Source: Saliniramus fredricksonii (GTDB taxonomy: Bacteria; Pseudomonadota; Alphaproteobacteria; Rhizobiales; Beijerinckiaceae). From it: a stretch of 64,000 nt of DNA. The notes below the pieces were generated by a model. That model searched no databases, had not been told where the DNA came from, and was given only the letters and a program-made list of their open reading frames with translations. Location: the NCBI RefSeq assembly GCF_900094735.1, contig NZ_FMBM01000002.1, forward strand, positions 1,550,001-1,614,000. Reading direction: 5' to 3'. Both the position numbers and the translations under genes were made by a program. The first letter of the stretch is position 1; the number at the start of each line of letters is the position of its first letter. Positions 54,684-64,000 of the stretch are shown here, piece after piece.

Positions 54684-55922
54684 TCAGCGCGCCGTCCGCG
54701 CTTCCCAATCTTCGACGATCCGCGTCATCCAGGAGGGATGCGGCTCAAGCAGCACATCGGCAATCTCTTCAGGGCCTGGCATGGCGGGGTGCTGCGATGT
54801 TTGCGCGAACAGCGCGCGCGCATCCGCGTCCAGCCTGTCCGTATCGAGCACGGTGAAGGCACCGAGCACGGTCGGATCCTGCGCATGCGCCTGAGCCTCC
54901 GGCGACATCAGGAAATTCGCGACGACCATCGCACCTTCCCTGTTCGCGGCATTATAGGGTATCGCGACGAAGGAAGTGTTGCCGATGGTACCGCCATCGA
55001 GGAAATAGACCCGCGCCGTATCAGGCAGAAGCCCCGTCTCGGACAGAAGCGCCGCCGTTGCCGGGTTGAACGTCACCGCGATCTCGATCTCGCCGTCGTC
55101 AAGCAGGCGATCGAGATCGGCACTGGAGCCGGGAAAGTCCGTGCCACCCCGCCAGAAATGCGGACGGATCGCCTCATACCACGCCCAGAACGGCGCCGTG
55201 GCATCGGCATAAGTCGCATCCGTCGCCTCTTCCTGCAGCAATGCGGGATCGGGCGTCAGTTCGTAGAGCGCCTGTTTCAGGAAGGTGGCGCCCAGGAAAT
55301 CGCGCGCATTTGGATGCGTCAGCAGCCCCGGATTCTCCCGCGCCCAGTCAAGCATGTCGGGGATCGATCCGGGCAGGTCCTCACGATCGACGCGGGCGGA
55401 ATCGTAGACAAAGGCAACCTGGGCCACGCGCCACGGCGCCGCCATGCCATCGACGGGAATGGTGAAATCGACCACGTTGGAAGGTTTGCCCCGCTCGTCC
55501 ACCAATGCATAGTTGGGTAGCGCTCCCGTAAAGGGCCCGAAAAGCAGATCCTGATCTTTCATTGTGAAGAGGTTCGGGCCGTTGATCCAGATCAGATCTA
55601 CCGTACCACCCTCGTCTCGCCCGGCGGCCCGCTCGGCCACGACCCGCGCAACCGCCTCGGCGGTATCGGTCAGCTTGACGTGCTCGATGCGCACACCGTA
55701 GCGCTCGCGCACCCGCTCACCGGCCCATGCGATGAATGCGTTGCCCCTCTCGTCACCCGCCCAGGCATTCCAGTAGACGGTCTGACCTTCGGCCGCCGCC
55801 ACGATCTCGTCCCAGCTCGAAAGCGCATCCGGCGCGCCATTCTGAGCCTTCGCTGCGCCTGATGAGAGCAGAAGCGCTGCGATTGCGATTGCGCCGAACC
55901 ATCGGCGCCTTGGCCGTTCCAT
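54684..55922 (-). CDS. ynjB: ABC transporter substrate-binding protein, YnjB-like
   Basis: 412 residues from MERPRRRWFGAIAIAALLLS; this is a signal peptide ending at AAKAQ near residue 26. The mature protein resembles extracellular solute-binding proteins of the YnjB group (VYWNAWAGDERGNAFIAWAG, DLIWINGPNLFTMKDQDLLF). A GTG three codons earlier (55931) has a better spaced GGGAGA ribosome-binding site, so the true start may be there. It is the first gene of ynjB-ynjC-ynjD. The ligand of the family is not established. Confidence 0.88.
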   Translation of the reverse strand: MERPRRRWFGAIAIAALLLSSGAAKAQNGAPDALSSWDEIVAAAEGQTVYWNAWAGDERGNAFIAWAGERVRERYGVRIEHVKLTDTAEAVARVVAERAAGRDEGGTVDLIWINGPNLFTMKDQDLLFGPFTGALPNYALVDERGKPSNVVDFTIPVDGMAAPWRVAQVAFVYDSARVDREDLPGSIPDMLDWARENPGLLTHPNARDFLGATFLKQALYELTPDPALLQEEATDATYADATAPFWAWYEAIRPHFWRGGTDFPGSSADLDRLLDDGEIEIAVTFNPATAALLSETGLLPDTARVYFLDGGTIGNTSFVAIPYNAANREGAMVVANFLMSPEAQAHAQDPTVLGAFTVLDTDRLDADARALFAQTSQHPAMPGPEEIADVLLEPHPSWMTRIVEDWEARTAR

Positions 55923-56162
55923 GCTTGTCACGCAGATATCTCCCGGATTTCGAACATCGCTGCACGCCGAGACGGGGCGCACTGTCACCTATACGCCGCA
56001 ATGCAGCGATTCGTTACACGATCACACATCCGTGAAGGCCCTTGCGGGTTTGCCAGCGGGCTGCACGGGCGTTAAAGAAATACTCTCAATTCTGCGCTAC
56101 GCAGTCATGAAGGGTACAGATTTCCGCCAAGCGGGGGCAGCGGGAATCTCTGGAGTATGTGA

Positions 56163-58139
56163 ATGAAGCGCGTCTGCGGGCCAGTGTCCCGAACGCCTGT
56201 CTGGAAAGCGTTTTGCCTCGCCCTCATGCTCGGTATGATGCCGATGGGGAGCGCGTATGCGTTCGACTTCTTCGGCCTGTTCGGGCGTGGCGAGACCCTG
56301 CCCGAACCGAGCGCCGACGCGCTCCCCTATGATTTGCAGATCGATGTTGTCGGCGATGATTCGCAGCTGCGCACCGCGATCGAGGACATTTCGACGCTGC
56401 ATCAGCTGCGCAGCGATGCTCCGCCGGATGCCCAGGCGCTCGCCCGGCGCGCGCAGGGCGACATTCTTCCCCTGATCGACGCATTGTGGGGGCTGGGCTA
56501 TTACAATGCCAGCGTCGCCATCGAAGTGGCCGGGGTCACCATGCGTGTGGGGACGGATCGGGTCGATGCGGCAAACGATGCGGCAAGTCCGTTTCGCGGG
56601 AGCGCGCGGGTGCCCGTGCGCATCGCCATCGATCCGGCGCAACGCTTCACCATTCGCAACGTCGCAATCGTCGAAGCGGGAACCGGCCAGCGGCTCGGCC
56701 CGACGGCGATCCCCGAGGATGTCGTTGCCCTCGCCCCCGGCGATCCCGCTTCCGCCGCGAATATTCTGAGCGCACAGGCGCGCATCGTCGATTACTATCG
56801 CGCGCAATCGCGCCCCTTCGCCGATATCGTCGAGATCGACCCGGTGGTGAACCATCCCGAACGGGTCATGGATCTGACCATCGCGGTCTCCCCCGGCCCC
56901 GTCGCCGGCCTCGGGCCGATCACGATCGCGGGCAACGAGAATGTCGACGAGCGGGTGATCCGCTCCTTCATCTATACCGAACCCGGCGATCCCTATTCGC
57001 CCGAGGCGCTGGCAGGAATTCGCACCACCGTCACGCGGATCGACGCCCTCGCCTCAGTGCGCGTGCGCCATGGCGACACCCTCGATGCCGACGGCAATCT
57101 GCCCCTTGATGTCGAGGTGACCGAGCGGCTGCCGCGCGTGCTGGGCGCTTCGGCGCAATTCTCGACCACGGACGGCCCCTCGACGCGCGTCTACTGGACA
57201 CATCGCAACCTGTTCGGTGGCGCCGAGCGACTGCGCCTCGAAGCCTCGGCCTTCTATCTGACGCAGGGCGGCGGCGCGCTGTTCGACCGGCGGCGCAATG
57301 TCTTCGACGATCTCGGCGGGCGTGTTTCCGCGAGCTTCATGAAGCCCGCCCTGTGGGGTACGCGCAATGATTTCCTCGCCGATGCCCGCATCGAGCGCGA
57401 CCGGGCAGACGGTTTCGACACACGGCTCGTGAACGTGACCGCCGGTCTCCGCCATCGCTTTTCGGACACGTTCAACATCCAGGCCGGGATCGAGTATGAG
57501 CACGGCATCACCAAGGATGACACGCGCAAGCGCGATTACCGCCTCGTCGGCATCCCGCTCACGCTGGAATTCGATTCCTCCGACAGCCGGCTGGAGCCGA
57601 CCGAGGGCATTCGGCTCAGTGCCGGTGTGACACCTTACGCGGGGGCGCTTGGCTCGTCCCTGAACATGGTGAAGACACGCTTCGACCTGTCGACCTACTA
57701 TGCGCTTGATGATCGCGCCCGCTACATCCTCGCTGCGCGTATCGGGTTCGGCTCCATCGTCGGGCCTGATCTCGAGAAAATCCCGGCCAACCGGCGTTTC
57801 TTTGCCGGTGGTGGCGGATCGGTACGCGGCTATGCCTATCGCAGCCTGAGCCCGATGCGTGCCGGCCATCCGATCGGCGGCCGCTCCCTGATCGAAGGCT
57901 CGCTCGAGGCGCGCATCCGCATCACCGATACGATCGGCATCGTGCCCTTCATCGATGCCGGCGGCGCTTTCCGCGAGAGCTATCCGGATTTCGGGGAGCG
58001 ACTGCGCTTCGCCGCCGGTCTCGGTCTGCGCTATCATACCGGGATCGGTCCGATCCGCCTCGATTTCGCCGTCCCGCTTCAAAAGGAGGATGGTCAGCGC
58101 GGCTATGGCATCTATATCGGCATCGGGCAGGCCTTTTGA
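56163..58139 (+). CDS. tamA: autotransporter assembly factor TamA (Omp85 family)
   Basis: 658 residues. A signal peptide (AFCLALMLGMMPMGSAYA, cleavage near residue 33) is followed by POTRA-like domains (one at about 170-240 with GPITIAGNENVDERVIRSFI) and a C-terminal 16-strand barrel with FFAGGGGSVRGYAYRSLSP, the Omp85 motif, ending GIYIGIGQAF. TamA sits in the outer membrane and, with TamB, helps move and insert outer-membrane proteins and phospholipids. The tamB start overlaps its stop (TGATG), so the two are translationally coupled. Confidence 0.93.
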   Translation: MKRVCGPVSRTPVWKAFCLALMLGMMPMGSAYAFDFFGLFGRGETLPEPSADALPYDLQIDVVGDDSQLRTAIEDISTLHQLRSDAPPDAQALARRAQGDILPLIDALWGLGYYNASVAIEVAGVTMRVGTDRVDAANDAASPFRGSARVPVRIAIDPAQRFTIRNVAIVEAGTGQRLGPTAIPEDVVALAPGDPASAANILSAQARIVDYYRAQSRPFADIVEIDPVVNHPERVMDLTIAVSPGPVAGLGPITIAGNENVDERVIRSFIYTEPGDPYSPEALAGIRTTVTRIDALASVRVRHGDTLDADGNLPLDVEVTERLPRVLGASAQFSTTDGPSTRVYWTHRNLFGGAERLRLEASAFYLTQGGGALFDRRRNVFDDLGGRVSASFMKPALWGTRNDFLADARIERDRADGFDTRLVNVTAGLRHRFSDTFNIQAGIEYEHGITKDDTRKRDYRLVGIPLTLEFDSSDSRLEPTEGIRLSAGVTPYAGALGSSLNMVKTRFDLSTYYALDDRARYILAARIGFGSIVGPDLEKIPANRRFFAGGGGSVRGYAYRSLSPMRAGHPIGGRSLIEGSLEARIRITDTIGIVPFIDAGGAFRESYPDFGERLRFAAGLGLRYHTGIGPIRLDFAVPLQKEDGQRGYGIYIGIGQAF

Positions 58140-61100
58140 TGATGAAACCGATCCGCACCCTCTCCGGCATCGCTGCCCTCGTTCTCGCCGTGCTCGTCGG
58201 CGGCTGGCTCGTCTTCGCCACGCCCGGTCAGGCCGATGACGACCAGAGCGCGCTGGCCTCGCTGATCTCGCGCCTTTTGACCACGCCGACGACACGTGTC
58301 TCCATCGGCGATATCGATGGCGCCTTGTCATCGACGGCCGTGATCTCGAATATCACCATCTCCGACGAGGAAGGCCCCTGGTTGCGTCTGGATCGGGTCA
58401 GCCTCGACTGGAGCCGCGCCTCGCTGCTGCGGCGGCGTCTGCAGGTGAACGCGCTGGATATCGGCACGGTGGAATATCTGCGCCCGGCGCAGACGCCACC
58501 GCAGGAGCAGGACGCCGCCGAAAGCGGGCCACTCTTTCCCGAATTGCCGCTCGAGGTGCGCATAGATGCATTCAACCTCGATGAGTTGATCGTGGGCGCG
58601 CCGGTTCTGGGGAAGAAGCACGCTTCACCGCCGAAGGTTCCGCCCGGCTGGCAGACCCGTCAGAGGGTCTCGATCTCAGCTTCGCCGCGCGCCGCCTCGA
58701 CGATGACGCCGCTCTTGATCTGGAACTCGACTATATTCCGGAAAACAACCGGCTGACCATTGATCTCGCCTTCGCCGAGCCCGCCGGCGGGCTTGTCGGC
58801 ACGCTCCTTGATCTGCCTGGTCGTCCACCCGTGAATCTTACCGTGAGCGGTGATGATCCGCTCGATGATTTCGACGCCCGGCTCGATTTCAGCGCTGGCC
58901 CGCAAATCGGGGCGCGCGGTCAGGCGCGGGTGGTGCGCAACGACGCGGCCCACGATTTCGACCTCGACCTCGCCGCGCGCCTGGCCGGCCTGATGCCGCC
59001 TGCGGTCGCGCCCTTCTTCGAGGGCGAGACGCGGCTGACCGGTGATGCGCAGTTGCGCGATGATACGGCATTTCGGCTCGATGATCTGAGCCTGCGCACG
59101 CAGGTTGCACGGCTCACCATCGGCGGCACGATCTCAGCTGATCGCGATCTCGATGTCCGGGTCACGGGCCGCGCACTCCCCGGCAGTGACGGCGTCAGCC
59201 GTGCCGGTGACGTGGCGGTGGACACACTCGCCCTCGATCTGCAGGTGGCGGGCCCGCTGACGGCACCTGCCCTTGACGGTACGATCGAGGCAGCGGGAGT
59301 CGAGACGCCGCGAGCCGCGCTCGAACGGCTCGATCTCGACATCGCGATCAATCCGCAAACCGCTCGGTCAACCGGGGATGATGGCGCCGATCGCTTCGAT
59401 TTCCGCGTCAACGGTGATGCGCAAGGTATCGCGCTGGCCGATTCGGCCCTCGACAGGGCACTCGGCGGCAGCCTCGAAATCGCAGCCCATGGCGTGCTCG
59501 GCACCGATGGCGTTGCCGATCTGGCCGAAGCGCGACTGATGACGCCGACCTTCGCCGGCAATCTCACCGGCAGCGTCGGCAGCGAATCGCTCGATGCGAC
59601 GCTGAGCGCGATGATCGCCGATCTGGCACCGTTCTCAGGGCTCGCCGGCCTGCCACTGCGCGGCGCGGCGGATCTGACGGCGCGGATGGCGGGCAACCCG
59701 TCGATCGAGCAGGTCGTCGTGGCCCTGTCCGGCGATCTGCGTGATTTCGGCACCGGCAACGACATGATCGACGGCCTGCTCGGCGAGACGACGCGGCTGA
59801 GCGGCAACGTCGCGCAGATCCCCGGCGGTCTCTCCTTCGATGAACTGCGTCTTGCGGGCAGCAATCTCACCGCGCAGCTCGACGGGCGGGCCGATGACGG
59901 CGCGGCCGACATTCGCCTTGATGTCGGCGTGGCCGATCTCGCGCCCCTCGATCCCCGCATCACCGCCGGGCGGCTCGATGGCGATCTGCGCCTGACGGGA
60001 TCGCTGGAACAGCCTGATCTGAGCGGCACAGTGCAAATCGCGGACATGATCGCCCTCGATCGTTCGGTGCCACGGCTCGCCCTGACGCTGGACGGGACCG
60101 ATCTCACCGGCCTTCCGGATCTGCGCCTCGCACTCGACGGGCGCGTCGCCGGCAATGCCGCGCAAGGCGGGTTGCGGCTGCGCGCGCGTGCCGCAGGCGG
60201 ATATGCGCTGGAAGATCTCGCGATCACCATCGGCTCCGCCCGCCTTGACGGCGCGGTGACCCTCGATGCCGACAACCGCGCCGAGGGGCGCATCGCGCTC
60301 GATGCAGAGGATCTCGACGATCTGAGCGCGCTGCTGCTGACGGAGCTCGGCGGCAGTCTTGCCGCGACGATTGATCTCGCCATCGCCGATGGCGGCCAGG
60401 ATACGCGGATTGACGCGCGTGGTGAAGCGCTCGGTTTCGGCGATATCACCGTATCGGTCTTTGAGGCTGACATGCAGGGCAGCGACCTCCTGCGGGCCCC
60501 CGCATTCGCCGGCACGGCACGGGCGGAGAGCCTCGCCGTCGCCGGCCAGGAATTCAGCCGCGTGGCGCTGACCGCCGAAGGCGTTGCGGATGAGACACGT
60601 TTCACCGCCGAGGCGCGGGCGCAGGGTTTCGATCTCGATGCGCGCGGGCGCCTCACGCCGCGCGATTCGGATTTCGTGATCGGGCTCGACGTCCTCTCCG
60701 CCACGCGCGGCCAGCGCAGCCTTGCACTGCGGCAGCCCGCGCAGATCATCATTGCCGATGGCAGCGCCACGTTCGAGGATGTCACCATCGCGGCCAATGG
60801 CGGGCGCATCACCATCGCAGGCGCTGCCGGCGAGAGCCTCGATCTCGCCGTGGACATCACCGCCCTGCCCCTGTCGATCTCGGAGATCTTCGTCCCCGGC
60901 CTCGGCCTGACCGGGACGGCGGAAGGCGGGGCGCGACTGCGCGGAAGCGCGGATGCGCCGCAGGGCGATTACCGGCTCAGCCTCTCCGATGTCGCCCTGC
61001 CGCAATTACGCGAAGCGGGTATTCCCAGCGTCAACGTCACCGCCTCCGGCACGATTGCCGATCAGCGCATCGGCGTCGATGCCGGGATCAGCGCCGCCGC

Positions 61101-62442
61101 AGCGGATCTGCGCATCACCGGGAGTGTCCCGATCGATCAGACCGATGCGCTCGATCTGCGTGCGCAGGGCAATCTCGATCTCGCGGCGGCGAATATCATC
61201 CTCGCACCGCAGGGCCGGCGGCTGACCGGCGCCGCGCAGGTCGATGTCACGATTCGCGGCATGAGCGCGGCGCCGCGCATCGACGGGACGGCGACGGTCA
61301 GTGCGGGGCGTTTCACCGACGAATCGCTGGGCCTCGATATTTCCGCGATCAATACCAGGCTGGTTGCGCAGGGCGACGTGCTGCGCATCGATTCCTTCAG
61401 CGCCGCCACCCCGAATGACGGCACGCTCGCCGCATCCGGACAGGTGCGCATCGATCCTGCTGCGAATTTCCCCGGCGATCTGCGCATCACCGGGCGCAAT
61501 GCGCGCCTCGTCTCGAACGATCTCGCGACCGCGACAGTCGATCTCGACCTCTCGCTCACCGGCGCCCTGGTGACGCAGCCGCTGATTTCCGGCGGCGTGA
61601 CCCTGACGACGCTCGACATCACCGTCCCCGACCGCCTCCCCACGACATTGCAGCCGCTTCCCGGCACCCGCCATGTCGGCGCACCGGAAAACGTGCTTGC
61701 ACGTCTGGCCCTGCGGGATGCAGCGGGTCGCGAGCGCGGCGTGCGCTTCAATGCCCGCCTCGACCTCACCATCGACAGCCCGAACCGCATCTTCATTCGA
61801 GGGCGCGGCATCAATGCGGAGCTTGGCGGTGCGCTGCGCCTGAGCGGAACCAGCCGCGATCCGGTTGCGATCGGCGGCTTCGAATTGCGGCGCGGTCGCT
61901 TCGACCTGCTCGGCCAGCGGCTCGACCTGACGCGCGGCACGCTCGATTTCGCCGGCGATCTTGTGCCCTTCATCGATTTCGTCGCCGAGACGCAGGTGAG
62001 TGACGCAACGGTCAGCATCAGGGTCTCGGGCCCCGCCGATGATCCCTCCTTCATTCTCAGCTCGGTTCCCTCCCTGCCCGAGGATGAGATCCTCTCGCGC
62101 ATCCTGTTCGATCAGGCCTCGGGCGGGCTGTCTGCCGCGCAGGCGCTGCAACTCGCGCAAGGCATCGCCACCCTCACCGGTGGAGGCCCCGGCGCCTTCG
62201 ACCAGCTGCGCCGGGCGCTCGGCGTCGACAGCCTCGACATCACGGCCGATGCGGAGGCTCCCGCCGTGGGCGTTTCGCGCTATATCGCCGACAATGTCCG
62301 CGTCGGTATCCGCGCTGGCGCGCGACCGGAGGATACCGGGGTCTCCGTGGATATCGACCTCAGCCGCCGATTGCGGCTACAGTCGCAGGTCGGCGCTGAT
62401 GGCGATACCTCCGTGGGTATCGGCTTCGAGATCGAATACTGA
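58139..62442 (+). pseudogene. tamB: TamB (translocation and assembly module inner-membrane protein) gene with a one-base frameshift
   Basis: The start (ATG 58139) overlaps the tamA stop. The first part encodes a membrane anchor (LSGIAALVLAVLVGGWLVFA) and SIGDIDGALSSTAVISNITI. At 58609-58614 (CTGGGGAAGAAG) the frame changes; adding one G restores LGEEARFTAEGSARL and joins to the remaining 1200 codons, a beta-rich AsmA/TamB-type helical-groove repeat ending in the DUF490 domain (DILVP-like FAGDLVPFIDFVAET, then GIGFEIEY). Full length would be about 1434 residues. Either it is truncated in this strain or the base was missed in sequencing; everything downstream is well preserved. Confidence 0.88.
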
Positions 62443-62470
62443 GTCAACCTGCTTGTGAAGGGGACCCGCC

Positions 62471-63571
62471 ATGAAGATCGATGGCGTTCATTACCGCACG
62501 ATTTTTCCCGCCGAGGATGGCGACGGGATCATGGTCATCGACCAGACCAGGCTGCCCTTCGCCTTTGCATTGCTGCGCCTGCGCGACATGGACGAGGCTG
62601 CACAGGCGATCGTCACCATGGTCGTGCGCGGCGCCCCATTGATTGGCGCGACGGCGGCCTACGGCGTCGCCATGCAGATGCGCGCCGATCCCTCCGATGC
62701 CTCGCTGGCCGGCGCCATCCGCCGCCTCACCGCGACGCGTCCCACCGCCGTCAACCTGCATTGGGCGCTTTCGCGCATGGAGCGCTGCCTCAGCGCCGTT
62801 CCGACTTCGCAGCGTGCCGAGCGCGCCTTCGCCGAGGCGGCTGCGCTGTGTGACGAGGATGTCGAGCAATGCCGGCAGATCGGCGCCCATGCCATGACGC
62901 TGATCGCCGAGCGCCACCGCGAGACCGGGCGCCCCGTCAACATCCTCACCCATTGCAATGCCGGCTGGCTCGCCTGCGTCGACTGGGGCACCGCGCTCTC
63001 GCCGATCTATCAGGCGCATGATGCGGGCATTCCGGTTCATGTCTGGGTGGATGAGACCCGCCCGCGCAACCAGGGCGCGGCGCTGACGGCCTACGAGCTC
63101 GGTGGCCACGGCGTGCCGCATACGGTCATCGTCGACAATGCCGGCGGCCATCTGATGCAGCACGGCAAGGTCGACATGTGCATCACCGGCACCGACCGCA
63201 CCACGGCCACGGGTGATGTGGCGAACAAGATCGGGACCTATCTCAAGGCCCTCGCCGCGCGTGACAACGGCGTGCCCTTCTACGTCACCCTCCCCGCTTC
63301 CACGATCGACTGGACCATCGATGACGGTGTGAGCGGCATCGAGATCGAGGAGCGTGCCGAGCGCGAGGTGACGCATCTCACCGGTCTCACCGATTCCGGG
63401 ACGATCGAGACGATCCGCGTCGTGGCGCCGGGCTCGCCTGCGGGCAACCCCGCCTTCGACGTTACCCCTGCCCGCCTCGTCACCCGGCTGATCACCGAGC
63501 GCGGCATCTGCGAGGCCAGCCGCAAGGGCCTGCTCGGCCTCTACCCGGAACGCCGCGCGGCAGCGGAGTAG
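62471..63571 (+). CDS. mtnA: S-methyl-5-thioribose-1-phosphate isomerase
   Basis: 366 residues. Converts methylthioribose 1-phosphate to methylthioribulose 1-phosphate in methionine salvage. Family marks: VVRGAPLIGATAAYGVA (about residue 55), NILTHCNAGWLACVDWGTAL with the catalytic Cys, VWVDETRPRNQGAALTAYEL, and the catalytic Asp in CITGTDRTTATGDVANKIGT. AAGGGG precedes the ATG at 62471. It lies 28 bases after tamB on the same strand. No other methionine-salvage gene is in the window. Confidence 0.95.
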   Translation: MKIDGVHYRTIFPAEDGDGIMVIDQTRLPFAFALLRLRDMDEAAQAIVTMVVRGAPLIGATAAYGVAMQMRADPSDASLAGAIRRLTATRPTAVNLHWALSRMERCLSAVPTSQRAERAFAEAAALCDEDVEQCRQIGAHAMTLIAERHRETGRPVNILTHCNAGWLACVDWGTALSPIYQAHDAGIPVHVWVDETRPRNQGAALTAYELGGHGVPHTVIVDNAGGHLMQHGKVDMCITGTDRTTATGDVANKIGTYLKALAARDNGVPFYVTLPASTIDWTIDDGVSGIEIEERAEREVTHLTGLTDSGTIETIRVVAPGSPAGNPAFDVTPARLVTRLITERGICEASRKGLLGLYPERRAAAE

Positions 63572-63592
63572 GACCGCCACGCGCCCCCTGCC

Positions 63593-63707
63593 GCATGAAG
63601 GCCGCGCCAGAACTCCCCTCTTCGCCCCCGCTCATACCTCAAAATATTCATCATCTCCCCGGTCTGTACACCGCGCTGGGGAGGGAGGCCGGGCGCGGCC
63701 TTCATGC
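63593..63707. repeat. Long inverted repeat between mtnA and der
   Basis: Perfect 16-bp arms (GCATGAAGGCCGCGCC at 63593-63608 with its complement at 63692-63707) enclose 83 bases that contain a smaller nested pair (CTCCCC near 63654 with GGGGAG near 63678). It could be a structured terminator for the convergent mtnA and der genes, or a small mobile or regulatory element. Confidence 0.75.
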
Positions 63708-63718
63708 AGGGCAATCAA

Positions 63719-64000
63719 TCACCCGCGGCCCTTGTCGTACGGGTTCTTGCCCGTGCGCAGGGAAACCCGGATCGGGGTGCCCGGCAGGTTGAAGGCTTCG
63801 CGCAGGCCGTTGACGAGGTAGCGCGTGTAGCTCTTGGGCAGGGCGTGGAGCTGGTTGCCGAAGAAGGCGAAATGCGGCGGGCGGGCCTTGATCTGGGTCA
63901 TGTAGCGGATCTTGATCCGCCGCCCCGAGACCGCCGGAGGCGGATTGGCCTCCACCGCCTCGCCCAGCCACTGGTTGAGCTTCGCCGTGGAAATGCGCGT
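63719..64000 (-). CDS. der: C-terminal part of the ribosome-assembly GTPase Der (EngA), cut by the window edge
   Basis: 94 residues of the C-terminus are visible: [20 protein letters not shown], then [20 protein letters not shown] and [20 protein letters not shown], and the terminal PYDKGRG. This is the KH-like domain of Der, a double GTPase needed for 50S subunit assembly. The G domains lie beyond the right edge. Convergent with mtnA. Confidence 0.93.
   Translation of the reverse strand, partial: TRISTAKLNQWLGEAVEANPPPAVSGRRIKIRYMTQIKARPPHFAFFGNQLHALPKSYTRYLVNGLREAFNLPGTPIRVSLRTGKNPYDKGRG

Noticed and set aside
58920-60860. 646-codon minus-strand frame opposite tamB
   Set aside because: Ser/Arg/Ala-rich shadow of the tamB repeat; no start signal.

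Overview
The window is a GC-rich (roughly two thirds GC by eye) chromosomal segment of an alphaproteobacterium, most likely of the order Hyphomicrobiales (Rhizobiales). The evidence is gene order and content: a tatABC-serS-surE operon, a proteostasis block tig-clpP-clpX-lon-hupB, a quinone oxidoreductase/DUF1192/RcdA (DUF1465) neighbourhood with a suhB/mmgR-like small RNA between the last two, an alphaproteobacterial single-cysteine DksA and a tamA-tamB pair. The genus cannot be fixed from what is visible.

Layout. 1-22 kb is mostly housekeeping: coaD and two cyclophilins; a LysR regulator divergent from a gamma-butyrobetaine-hydroxylase-like dioxygenase with an MFS transporter; then on the minus strand ppiD-trpE and rph; tpiA; an unrecognised protein; secG and pyrG; alkB, an Fe/Mn superoxide dismutase, a Pro/Glu-rich membrane protein; and tatA-tatB-tatC-serS-surE plus dksA. 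22.2-27 kb is a disturbed accessory stretch: a frameshifted outer-membrane barrel gene and a secreted lipase gene whose signal peptide is split by an IS256-family element with a clean 9-bp target duplication. 27.1-34.9 kb returns to core genes (tRNA-Val, hupB, lon, clpX, clpP, tig, tRNA-Leu, a 48-residue membrane protein).

35.1-46 kb is a mobile-element island. Its core is a second IS256-family element whose two ends (35117 and 42781) carry matching inverted repeats and an exact 9-bp target duplication, but whose transposase gene has been split by about 6.6 kb of other DNA: an IS110-family element, a PD-(D/E)XK nuclease-HerA ATPase fusion, a Vsr-type endonuclease gene cut short, and an IS1634-family element with its own 5-bp duplication. 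Next to it lie a small unknown gene, an IS5-family element broken by a second copy of the first IS256-family element, and a protein with a ChaN/EreA-like domain of the kind found in Pasteurella multocida toxin and bacterial effectors.

47-64 kb is again mostly core: quinone oxidoreductase, DUF1192, sRNA, rcdA, SDR, DUF4864, an M20 carbamoylase/amidohydrolase, a YnjBCD-type ABC importer, tamA-tamB (tamB carries a one-base frameshift), mtnA and the C-terminal end of der.

The most interesting signals are the cargo-bearing IS256 element with its nuclease-ATPase/Vsr module, the exactly reconstructible IS insertion in a lipase signal peptide, an approximately 95-residue AT-rich insertion in the catalytic domain of seryl-tRNA synthetase, and the effector-like protein at 46 kb.
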